From JAAFIP01 sp043772355 (GTDB taxonomy: Bacteria > Pseudomonadota > Gammaproteobacteria > Burkholderiales > Burkholderiaceae_C), in NCBI GenBank assembly GCA_043772355.1, contig JAYVGI010000194.1, forward strand, positions 1 through 7,907: a stretch of DNA of 7,907 nt. The letters are read 5' to 3'. The position numbers were made by a program, and so were the translations under genes. Below, piece by piece: positions 1 through 7,126 of the stretch. Below the pieces are notes generated by a model, which was not told the DNA's origin, ran no database searches, and was given only the letters and a program-made list of their open reading frames with translations. The stretch's first letter is position 1. Each line of letters starts with the position of its first letter.

Positions 1-2270
<2,270 letters not shown>

Positions 2271-2301
2271 AGCCCACATTTTACCCAAATTTTCATCCGT
2301 A

Positions 2302-2332
2302 ATTATGAATTCAAAATTCAGTTTCGTGTAAA
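2302..2332 (-). promoter_or_regulatory. Candidate sigma70-type promoter for the mutase gene
   Basis: Read on the minus strand, TTTACA (2327-2332) and CATAAT (2302-2307) lie 19 bp apart. Sliding the -10 to TTCATA gives a 17-bp spacer. The position, about 30 bp upstream of the mutase start and in an AT-rich 72-bp gap between divergent genes, supports a promoter. The match is imperfect and the call is an inference. Confidence 0.35.
2306..2320. promoter_or_regulatory. Candidate operator: 6-bp inverted repeat between mutase and regulator
   Basis: TGAATT, a 3-base spacer CAA and AATTCA form a perfect inverted repeat centred in the only spacer between the divergent mutase and gntR genes. It lies inside the predicted spacer of the mutase promoter. 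GntR/FCD regulators normally bind short palindromes of this size in their own divergent control region, so it is the most likely binding site for the adjacent regulator. In AT-rich DNA a 6-bp repeat can arise by chance. Confidence 0.4.
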
Positions 2333-2342
2333 CTTAAGGCCA

Positions 2343-2999
2343 ATGAACGCCCCTCTGCTCCACAGCCGCCTAAAGCCCAGACCTTTGTACGAAGAGGTAG
2401 CCGAGCTCCTGCGCCAGCGCATCTTCGCCAGCAAAACAGGCGACCTAGAACCCGGCGCATGGATAGACGAACTCAAGCTGGCCCAGGAGTACGGCATCAG
2501 CCGCACCCCCCTGCGCGAAGCCATCAAAGTGCTGGCCGCCGAAGGCCTAATCACCATGAAAATGCGGCGCGGTGCCTACGTCACAGAGGTCAACGCCAAA
2601 GACCTGCGCGACGTGTTCCACTTGATGGCTGTGCTAGAAGCCGACGCCGCAGGCACCGTGGCCAGCACCGCCACAGATAAGCAACTGCAAGAGCTGGAAG
2701 CCCTGCACCAGCAGCTAGAAAAATCCACCAAAGACCGCGTCAAGTTCTTCACCATCAACGAAGCCTTCCACGTCAAACTGCTAGAAATCGCTGATAACAA
2801 ATGGGCAGGCCAAATGGTGGCCGACCTGCGCAAAGTGATGAAGCTCAACCGCGCGCAGTCGCTGCTAAAAGCCGGGCGCATTGAAGAGTCTCTGGCCGAA
2901 CATGCCGCCATCATGGCGGCATTGAAAAAGCAAGATGCAGTGGCTGCGCAGGCGGCGATGCGCTCGCATATTGAGAGTGGGCAGGAGGCGGCGGGATAA
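2343..2999 (+). CDS. GntR-family transcriptional regulator, FCD (FadR) subfamily
   Basis: A 218-residue DNA-binding regulator of usual family length. Residues about 14-80 form the GntR winged helix: LYEEVAELLRQRI is the first helix, ISRTPLREAIKVLAAEGLI (52-70) the helix-turn-helix, and MKMRRGAYV the wing. Residues about 86-212 form the all-helical FCD effector-binding domain. His143 (in NEAFH), His187 and His209 match the usual metal-ligand histidines; the position that is often Asp is Asn139. The start at 2343 is preceded by AAGG at 2336-2339. The frame stays open upstream as far as 1524, but that stretch is antisense to the mutase and is rejected. Divergent placement 72 bp from the mutase suggests it controls methylmalonyl-CoA metabolism and itself; the effector is unknown. 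Two degraded copies of this gene lie downstream. Confidence 0.93.
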   Translation: MNAPLLHSRLKPRPLYEEVAELLRQRIFASKTGDLEPGAWIDELKLAQEYGISRTPLREAIKVLAAEGLITMKMRRGAYVTEVNAKDLRDVFHLMAVLEADAAGTVASTATDKQLQELEALHQQLEKSTKDRVKFFTINEAFHVKLLEIADNKWAGQMVADLRKVMKLNRAQSLLKAGRIEESLAEHAAIMAALKKQDAVAAQAAMRSHIESGQEAAG

Positions 3000-3024
3000 C
3001 TCCCCATCTTCACCTATGCTATAT

Positions 3025-3063
3025 ATTTAATAGCTGCTCCCGCAATATTCTATTGGGCTATTA
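3025..3063. repeat. Dispersed structured intergenic repeat, copy 1
   Basis: A 35-base unit (3025-3059) matches 32 of 35 positions with 5829-5863 and shares its last 13 bases with the copy near 7163. It can fold: TAATAGC (3028-3034) pairs with GCTATTA (3057-3063), and CAATA (3043-3047) pairs with TATTG (3051-3055) around a TTC loop. It lies between the convergent gntR and hepT genes and its outer arm includes the hepT stop codon, so it may act as a bidirectional terminator or mRNA end-stabiliser. Confidence 0.7.
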
Positions 3064-3423
3064 TCCCTTTAGAGTGTTAATCAACGCCAGAATTTGCTGT
3101 TTCATCCCTGGCAAATCGTTGCGTATTGTTGCCCATACGATTTCCTGGTCTATAGAAAAATAAGCATGCGAAACGCGGTTGCGCATCGCTACCATCACCA
3201 GCCACGGCACTTCCGGGTGACTGTCTGTCAGCAGCGGATCGGCCTTTTTGACATTATTGGCAGCCTCACCCAAGATTTCGATATTACGAATCACAGCGTC
3301 CTGCAACTGCTCATCTTGCAAAAATGCAGCCTCATCCTTGCCCAGCGTGTAGCGCTCAATACGCTCAATCGCCTGCACGATATGGCCCAGATAATCGTCG
3401 ACCCTCAAACCCTTTTTACTCAT
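3061..3423 (-). CDS. hepT: HepT-like HEPN-domain ribonuclease toxin (DUF86 family)
   Basis: A 120-residue, all-helical HEPN toxin of the HepT/DUF86 family. Members are RNases that stop growth when not held in check by the partner MntA. The catalytic and regulatory motif RX4HXY is complete: Arg81, Asn82, His86 and Tyr88 (RNRVSHAY). In the characterised HepT-MntA system the antitoxin poly-AMPylates this Tyr to silence the toxin. The length is normal and there is no signal peptide. The gene is second in a two-gene operon; its ATG overlaps the mntA stop codon by four bases (ATGA, 3420-3423), which implies translational coupling, and it has only a distant GAGG upstream. It converges on gntR with a structured repeat between them. 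All key residues are present, so it is predicted to be active; the target RNA cannot be told from sequence. Confidence 0.92.
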   Translation of the reverse strand: MSKKGLRVDDYLGHIVQAIERIERYTLGKDEAAFLQDEQLQDAVIRNIEILGEAANNVKKADPLLTDSHPEVPWLVMVAMRNRVSHAYFSIDQEIVWATIRNDLPGMKQQILALINTLKG

Positions 3424-3710
3424 ACCGGCACAGCCTCTGCCAGAACGGTGCCACGAAACTTCTCTGGCAGCGCTCTGGGGGTGAGTACATCCACAGTTAC
3501 GCCTAGCAGGCGCTCTAGCGCCACCTGAATGCCAGCTACATCCATTAGCGTGGTGTCTGCCATCGGGTCAATCAAAATATCCAAATCGCTCTGCTCGGTA
3601 TCGTCGCCATGAACGACCGACCCAAATACACGCGCATTGCTGGCGCGATGGCTCGACACGATATGCCGAATGGCAGCGCGGTGGGCGTGCAATGCAGTGG
3701 ATGGCTTCAT
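3420..3710 (-). CDS. mntA: MntA-like minimal nucleotidyltransferase antitoxin
   Basis: A 96-residue nucleotidyltransferase of the MNT family, partner of the HEPN toxin. The signature GSX10DXD is complete: Gly30-Ser31, then Asp42 and Asp44, with Asp74 in VTVDVL as the likely third metal-binding acid. In studied pairs it transfers AMP from ATP to the toxin's HXY tyrosine, an enzymatic mode of antitoxin action. The gene comes first in the operon, as is usual for this type. The start at 3710 is supported by GAGG (3718-3721 on the plus strand) seven bases upstream. That GAGG lies in the loop of a small potential hairpin (CTATT/AATAG, 3712-3729), which might tune translation. The first bases overlap the open frame of the truncated regulator copy on the other strand, so the module sits directly at the break in that gene. 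Confidence 0.92.
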   Translation of the reverse strand: MKPSTALHAHRAAIRHIVSSHRASNARVFGSVVHGDDTEQSDLDILIDPMADTTLMDVAGIQVALERLLGVTVDVLTPRALPEKFRGTVLAEAVPV

Positions 3711-4309
3711 GCTATTACCTCAAAAATAGGCATAGCTTGCAGTTTAGCGTAAATGGACAAGGTATTCACCCCCTAGAGGAGCTAAAGCTAGCAGCCAAAT
3801 ACAGCATCAGCCGCACCCCCATGCGCGAAGCCATCAAAGTGCTGGCCTTTGATGCCCTGGTCACCATGAAAATGCGGCGCGGCGCCTACGTGACCGAAGT
3901 CAACGCCAAAGACCTGCGCGACGTGTTCCATCTCATGGCTGTGCTAGAAGCCGACGCTGCAGGCACCGTAGCCAGCACCGCCACCGCAGCGCAACTGCAG
4001 GAACTTGAGACTCTGCACCAGCAGCTAGAAAAGTCAACCAAAGACCGCGTCAAATTCTTCCAGCTGAACGAAGCCTTCCACGTCAAGCTGCTAGAAGTAG
4101 CCAACAACCGCTGGGCAGGCCAAATGGTGGCCGACCTGCGCAAAGTAATGAAGCTCAACCGCGCGCAGTCTCTGCTGAAGACCGGACGGATTGAAGAATC
4201 GCTGGCCGAACATGCTGTCATCATGGCGGCGCTGAAAAAGCGGGACACTGCGGCTGCTCAGGGCGCGATGTGCGCACATATCGAGAGTGGGTTGGGAGCT
4301 GCGGGTTGA
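3692..4309 (+). pseudogene. 5'-truncated second copy of the GntR/FCD regulator
   Basis: From 3776 to the stop at 4307-4309, all 177 codons align without gaps to residues 42-218 of the intact regulator at 2343-2999; I count 27 amino-acid differences (about 85 % identity). The FCD domain is complete, including the three histidines. Missing is everything before residue 42: the first helix of the winged helix, the linker, the natural start and the promoter. The open frame continues upstream for 28 unrelated codons to an ATG at 3692, which overlaps the start of mntA on the other strand and has no Shine-Dalgarno. Without the first helix it should not bind DNA normally. It is either a pseudogene whose frame has not yet broken, or, less likely, a source of an effector-domain-only protein that pairs with the intact regulator. 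An alternative Met is at 3821. Confidence 0.8.
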
Positions 4310-4397
4310 CTGCTCGGCACGCCAGTGACTCAGCGCGCCACGCGCGTATGCCCGCAAGCGGCGGAAGCTTGGCTTGGCCTGAGGGTATGTGAGCCGT

Positions 4398-4506
4398 AAC
4401 ACCAGGGCGGATTGAAGGAGCACTAGTTGCGCATGCCGCCATCGTTGCGGCGCTGAAAAAAGCATTCCATTGCGGTTACGCAGACACACATTGAGAGTGG
4501 GCAGGG
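4398..4506 (+). pseudogene. 3'-end remnant of a third GntR/FCD regulator copy
   Basis: About 110 bases align with the last 40 codons of the intact regulator. The first part reads GRIEGALVAHAAIVAALKK, against GRIEESLAEHAAIMAALKK in the intact gene. The frame then breaks and resumes one base off at HIESGQ, ending soon after in stop codons. It differs from both other copies and is not simply a repeat of the second, so it looks like an older independent duplicate of which only the tail survives. The 90 bases between the second copy and this remnant (4310-4397) show nothing recognisable. Confidence 0.75.
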
Positions 4507-4530
4507 GTCAGTGAGTCAGTGAGCCAGTCA
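4507..4530. repeat. Short tandem octamer, three units
   Basis: GTCAGTGA occurs twice in tandem, followed by a third unit with two changes (GCCAGTCA). It sits directly at the end of the regulator remnant and at the change from GC-rich to AT-rich sequence. It may mark a slippage or joining point; chance is possible. Confidence 0.35.
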
Positions 4531-4625
4531 ATAGGTTAGCAATAATTTATTATCATGCTTCGTTTAATTTACAATTAATTTGCTTTATTGCGAATCTTTT
4601 CAATCGATCTTTTTAGGAGTGTCAC

Positions 4626-5591
4626 ATGCAGCCAAGGTTTTTGGTTCAACTATTGCTATGCACGATTTCTTTGTCTGCAAATGCAATATCGGTGTTCGGG
4701 GATGACAAAGAATTAGGTTTTACAGGTATTTGGCGTGATTCAAAATCTTCAGAAATCGTAGAAATTGTGAAGAATGAAAAGTCATTTATTTTTTACGATG
4801 CTAAGCAGGAAAAAAAGCTTCCCGCTTCGTTGAATCCAGACAACACGTTAAAAGTTCATGATTACGGGTTGACATTCAGTTACGTTAAAGCTACCGACAG
4901 TCTTATTGGCGCAGGTCGCGAACTCAAGAGGGCGAAAACACCTTCCAAACTTACGCTCGAGGCGTATACAGAAAATGCAATCAAAATCAGACAGTTAAGT
5001 AACATGATTTACGCTGGCAATATTTGGTTAAATGAAAAGGCAGATACTAATTCTGTGGAATGGAACAGCTTGGCTCAACAATGGTTTATTGGTAAAAATC
5101 AATTTGACAAGTTGAAAAAACTACAAGCTTCGGGTTACTTCACAAGCGAAAATCCAAGAAATTTCGGGGCATTTATGCCTACTACTTTTGCTCAACCAAC
5201 GGAAAAATTTTGGCGAGAGATGAAGGATAGATTTGTTGATGATGCTGGTGCGAAAAAGACAGACTTCGGTGAACCTGGCAGTAAGCGCTACATTTTAAAT
5301 GATCCAGTAGAGTTCGCAAATTTCAACGTCACAGAAAAAGGAAGTGGTTTAGATAAAGTAGCACTTTTAAAATATAGAATAATCGACCACAAGCAACGCT
5401 CACAGTGGCTCGAAGCCACATCAGGCGGTGTCAAGTTAAAGAAAATGAGTGTTTTTACAGTAGTCAAGTATGAGTATCAAAACGATTTTTGGCGAGCATA
5501 TCAATGGGTACTGTCCACTGATAAATCGATAGACGAATTGGAAAAATCGGACGATGTTCGAAAACTAAAACTCAAATTTGGATTTGAATGA
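4626..5591 (+). CDS. Exported protein of unknown function
   Basis: I do not recognise this 321-residue protein. It opens with a short signal peptide: MQPR, a hydrophobic run FLVQLLLCTISL, and a likely signal peptidase I site after SANA (residue 20), so the mature protein should be periplasmic or secreted. Residues about 30-98 look like a compact beta-rich domain of the lipocalin-like or 'GxW' type (GFTGIWRDSKSS, then alternating strands). Residues 100-175 are mainly helical and the rest mixed, with many Lys, Asp and Glu. No Cys remains after the signal peptide, and no catalytic motif is evident. The start is well set: AGGAG at 4615-4619, six bases before the ATG. Base composition stands out: sampled 60-base lines hold 33-40 % G+C, against 68 % in a sampled mutase line, which suggests horizontal acquisition. 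It stands alone with no operon partner. Confidence 0.85.
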   Translation: MQPRFLVQLLLCTISLSANAISVFGDDKELGFTGIWRDSKSSEIVEIVKNEKSFIFYDAKQEKKLPASLNPDNTLKVHDYGLTFSYVKATDSLIGAGRELKRAKTPSKLTLEAYTENAIKIRQLSNMIYAGNIWLNEKADTNSVEWNSLAQQWFIGKNQFDKLKKLQASGYFTSENPRNFGAFMPTTFAQPTEKFWREMKDRFVDDAGAKKTDFGEPGSKRYILNDPVEFANFNVTEKGSGLDKVALLKYRIIDHKQRSQWLEATSGGVKLKKMSVFTVVKYEYQNDFWRAYQWVLSTDKSIDELEKSDDVRKLKLKFGFE

Positions 5592-5642
5592 CGAGTCATA
5601 TTGCTGGTATTGTTAAATTTTCCATTGTTGTCCTAAGCTGAT

Positions 5643-5660
5643 TGTTGGCGATTGCCAATA
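5643..5660 (+). terminator. Weak candidate terminator hairpin after the exported-protein gene
   Basis: TTGGC (5645-5649) pairs with GCCAA (5654-5658) around a four-base loop; one wobble and one A-T pair extend the stem to seven. It lies about 50 bases after the stop codon. T-rich sequence follows only about 20 bases later, so it is not a textbook intrinsic terminator. Confidence 0.25.
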
Positions 5661-5784
5661 TCGCACTCCTTTGATTAATTTTTCTTTAAAAAAAGTGATT
5701 AGATGATCAAAATTAAGGGTTTACCAACCTACTTTCAAACAAGGCTCTTACGCAAGATGGCGGTTCGTAGCGTTCATGTGCCTT

Positions 5785-5801
5785 GCCAGCCGCTGGCTGG
5801 C
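5785..5801. repeat. GC-rich perfect hairpin, 7-bp stem and 3-base loop
   Basis: GCCAGCC and GGCTGGC flank a GCT loop in a short GC-rich island between AT-rich sequence and the repeat at 5829. The hairpin is strong for its size. No T-run follows on either strand, so a terminator role is uncertain. Confidence 0.5.
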
Positions 5802-5828
5802 GGCGTGCAGGCAGCTTATTCACTACAC

Positions 5829-5868
5829 ATTTAATAGCTGCTTGCGCAATATTTTATTGGGCTGCAGC
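5829..5868. repeat. Dispersed structured intergenic repeat, copy 2
   Basis: Its 35-base unit (5829-5863) matches copy 1 at 32 of 35 positions. The inner stem CAATA (5847-5851) / TATTG (5855-5859) is kept, and one of the three differences falls in its loop. The outer stem of copy 1 is replaced by a shifted one: GCTGC (5837-5841) with GCAGC (5864-5868). The stem-loop is therefore preserved by different bases. Confidence 0.7.
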
Positions 5869-5890
5869 CTGATTTATATCTGAAATCAGG
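5868..5890. repeat. Perfect 8-bp inverted repeat next to repeat copy 2
   Basis: CCTGATTT (5868-5875) and AAATCAGG (5883-5890) pair exactly around a seven-base loop. It abuts repeat copy 2, and the beginning of the motif (CCTGATT) recurs after copy 3 at 7168-7174, so it may belong to a longer version of the repeat. No T-run follows. Confidence 0.5.
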
Positions 5891-5891
5891 T

Positions 5892-6221
5892 CGCATACTG
5901 TATCCGTGGCACTGTAGGCATGGCTCTACTGTACCCTAGGGTTCTACCGGCTAGTTGGTGGTGGCAACGCCCACGATGACTCGCTGGCTTTGCACAGCCA
6001 GCCGCGCTCGCAGGCGGGTTGTCAGTGGGGGCACGGTGCAGGCCAGGCTTGAGCTGACCGACTGCAAGCCGTTGGGCGAGGTGGCTGGGCTCAGCGGATG
6101 CAGATGGACACTGCACATGCGCCACACTGCACATGGCCACACCTCTCAGCCGGGCGGTAACGTGTTGGTAGCGCGCGGTCTCCTGCCTGCTGCAGGCTAC
6201 GGCGCTTGCAGGCAGCACCCG
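5892..6221. other. GC-rich stretch with no recognised gene
   Basis: Three overlapping open frames exist here (5955-6368 on plus, 5886-6314 and 5951-6142 on minus), but none has a ribosome site, a recognisable domain or natural composition; they are rich in Cys, His, Arg and Pro as expected for chance frames in GC-rich DNA. The minus frame 5886-6314 is of interest only because its first part contains the antitoxin remnant at 6222-6278. The stretch probably holds decayed sequence. Confidence 0.5.
6108..6135. repeat. 12-base direct repeat, 16-base period
   Basis: ACACTGCACATG occurs at 6108-6119 and again at 6124-6135. There are only two units, in non-coding DNA. It may be a replication-slippage trace; no function is inferred. 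Confidence 0.4.
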
Positions 6222-6278
6222 GCAAGCGATGTCGCCCAGCGCCGCAGCAAACAGGCCGGAGCTACCGCCCTGCAGTAC
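6222..6278 (-). pseudogene. Remnant of a duplicated antitoxin gene
   Basis: Read on the minus strand, this translates to a stretch ending GGSSGLFAAALGDIACR, close to DGSPGLLAAALGDIARA at residues 30-46 of the intact antitoxin encoded at 6337-6627. The DNA similarity covers about 57-70 bases in the same orientation, roughly 270 bases from the matching part of the intact gene (6500-6550). Upstream and downstream parts do not align, so only an internal fragment survives. It shows that the antitoxin gene, or the whole module, was once present twice. Confidence 0.65.
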
Positions 6279-6336
6279 AAGGGACATCCGCATCAAGCAG
6301 GCCAACGGCACCAAGCGCGTGATGCTGGACTAAAGC

Positions 6337-6627
6337 CTAAACATGCAAAGGCTGCGCCGTCAATTTGACTCCCAAGGCCTTGCACACCCGCGCAATCGTG
6401 TCAAAGCGTGGCTGCGCGTCGGCGCGCAAGGCTTTGTACAGCGCCTCGCGGCCAATGCCTGCGTCTTGTGCAATTTGGGCCATGCCGCGTGCGCGCGCTA
6501 TGTCGCCCAGCGCTGCGGCCAGCAGGCCGGGGCTGCCGTCTTCGAGCATGTCGGTCAAATAATCTGCAATAGATTGCTCGTCGTCCAGGTATTTGGCGGG
6601 GTCAAACGGGATGGTTTTGACGGTCAT
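6337..6627 (-). CDS. HTH antitoxin of a RelE/HigB-type module (addiction module antidote protein)
   Basis: A 96-residue antitoxin of the 'addiction module antidote protein' family found with phage-Gp49-like/RelE toxins. Residues 1-35 (FDPAKYLDDEQSIADYLTDMLEDGSPG) are the characteristic N-terminal segment. Residues about 37-88 form a Xre/Cro-like helix-turn-helix, with MAQIAQDAGIGREALYKALR (49-68) as the DNA-reading unit and FDTIARVCKALGVKL as the last helix. The protein should bind the toxin and, with it, the palindrome at 6970-6985 to repress the operon. Its ATG overlaps the toxin stop by four bases (6624-6627), so it is translationally coupled; AAAGG (6637-6641 on the plus strand) lies ten bases upstream. 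Toxin-before-antitoxin order is typical of higBA-like operons. The gene looks intact, and a fragment of a second copy lies just downstream at 6222-6278. Confidence 0.9.
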   Translation of the reverse strand: MTVKTIPFDPAKYLDDEQSIADYLTDMLEDGSPGLLAAALGDIARARGMAQIAQDAGIGREALYKALRADAQPRFDTIARVCKALGVKLTAQPLHV

Positions 6628-6959
6628 GGTAGATTGCCTTTCGTGGTTTGCGCAGCTTTAAGCTGCGCGGCTTTCAGAATGGATGCCAGCTCGATGGCGC
6701 GGTCAATGTCTTTTTGTTGATTGGACTTGTCGCCCCCGCCTAGCGCCACCACCAGCACGGTGTCTATTTGCGTGACGTAGATACGATAGCCTGCGCCAAA
6801 ATGCTCTCTAAGCTCAGTGACACCTAGCCCAACGGCTTTGCAGTCGCCCCACAAACCGGTAGCCAGCTTGGCCAGCCGGGAGACCATGCGAATGCGGGTG
6901 CGCTTGTCAAGCTCCTGAACCCATGTTTCGAATAGCTCGGTAGTTTCTATCTGGTACAT
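6624..6959 (-). CDS. RelE/HigB-like toxin (phage Gp49-like family)
   Basis: A 111-residue toxin of the RelE/ParE superfamily, Gp49-like branch, whose members typically cleave mRNA at the ribosome. The opening MYQIETTELFETWVQELDKRTRIRM, the core TELREHFGAGYRIYV (Arg51 and Arg59 are likely active-site residues) and the GGGDKSNQQKDIDRAIELA tail match the family well. The frame extends to an ATG at 7025, but those 22 residues would come from DNA that includes the promoter and operator, so the start at 6959 is chosen. There is no Shine-Dalgarno; the start falls where transcription should begin (see the promoter entry). The C-terminus carries a KAAQLKAAQ repeat, and its codons form a perfect 9-base inverted repeat at 6650-6668, just before the antitoxin start. 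First gene of a two-gene operon. Confidence 0.9.
   Translation of the reverse strand: MYQIETTELFETWVQELDKRTRIRMVSRLAKLATGLWGDCKAVGLGVTELREHFGAGYRIYVTQIDTVLVVALGGGDKSNQQKDIDRAIELASILKAAQLKAAQTTKGNLP
6650..6668 (-). promoter_or_regulatory. Strong intra-operon hairpin upstream of the antitoxin start
   Basis: GCGCAGCTT and AAGCTGCGC are a perfect 9-base inverted repeat separated by one base. As RNA this gives an 8-bp GC-rich stem with a three-base loop. It lies in the last codons of the toxin gene, about 22 bases before the antitoxin ATG. It could slow ribosomes, be a processing site or mask the toxin end. It may also be a by-product of the KAAQLKAAQ peptide repeat. Confidence 0.45.
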
Positions 6960-6966
6960 TGCTGCA

Positions 6967-6994
6967 ATTGTATTCGATCGAATACTTTTGTCAA
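6967..6994 (-). promoter_or_regulatory. Promoter of the RelE-like toxin-antitoxin operon
   Basis: On the minus strand, a perfect -35 TTGACA (6989-6994) is followed by a 16-base spacer and a near-perfect -10 TACAAT (6967-6972). The -10 ends seven bases before the toxin ATG at 6959, so transcription should start at or next to the A of the ATG. This predicts a leaderless or near-leaderless mRNA, which agrees with the absence of a Shine-Dalgarno. Confidence 0.8.
6970..6985. promoter_or_regulatory. Operator: perfect 16-bp palindrome in the toxin-antitoxin promoter
   Basis: GTATTCGATCGAATAC is identical to its reverse complement. It fills most of the spacer and touches the -10 box, so a bound protein would block RNA polymerase. 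This is the expected place for a Xre-type antitoxin, alone or with the toxin, to bind and autorepress the operon. Confidence 0.8.
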
Positions 6995-7056
6995 GTTGCA
7001 GATGTGTTCTGCGCAGGCGAAACACGGATTATTGTTTGGTGGTGTGAAGACAACTT

Positions 7057-7083
7057 CAGTTATCCGAAATTTTTGGATAACTG
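7057..7083. repeat. 27-bp near-perfect inverted repeat
   Basis: CAGTTATCCGAA (7057-7068) and TTTGGATAACTG (7072-7083) form a 12-bp stem (one G-T pair) around a three-base loop. It lies about 60 bases upstream of the toxin-antitoxin promoter, outside any gene. It may be an operator, a terminator for a lost gene, or a recombination site; no T-run follows directly on either side. Confidence 0.6.
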
Positions 7084-7126
7084 CTGCAGACGGCAAAAAG
7101 CCAAGTAATAAAAAAAGCTTCGCTCC

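Noticed and set aside
5785..5890. Hairpins considered as insertion-sequence ends
   Set aside because: No transposase frame, no matching distant inverted ends and no target-site duplication could be found in the window.
5886..6314. Minus-strand 142-codon open frame as a real gene
   Set aside because: Only a short internal piece resembles the antitoxin; the remainder has random composition, no ribosome site and no domain.
6283..6336. Short plus-strand frame ending IKQANGTKRVMLD and a stop, looking like a protein C-terminus
   Set aside because: Upstream in the same frame there is no coding signal and stops appear. It adjoins the antitoxin remnant on the other strand, so I could not support a gene.
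6960..7025. Longer toxin start at 7025
   Set aside because: The added 22 codons would cover the -35, the palindrome and the -10, so a transcript from that promoter cannot include them.
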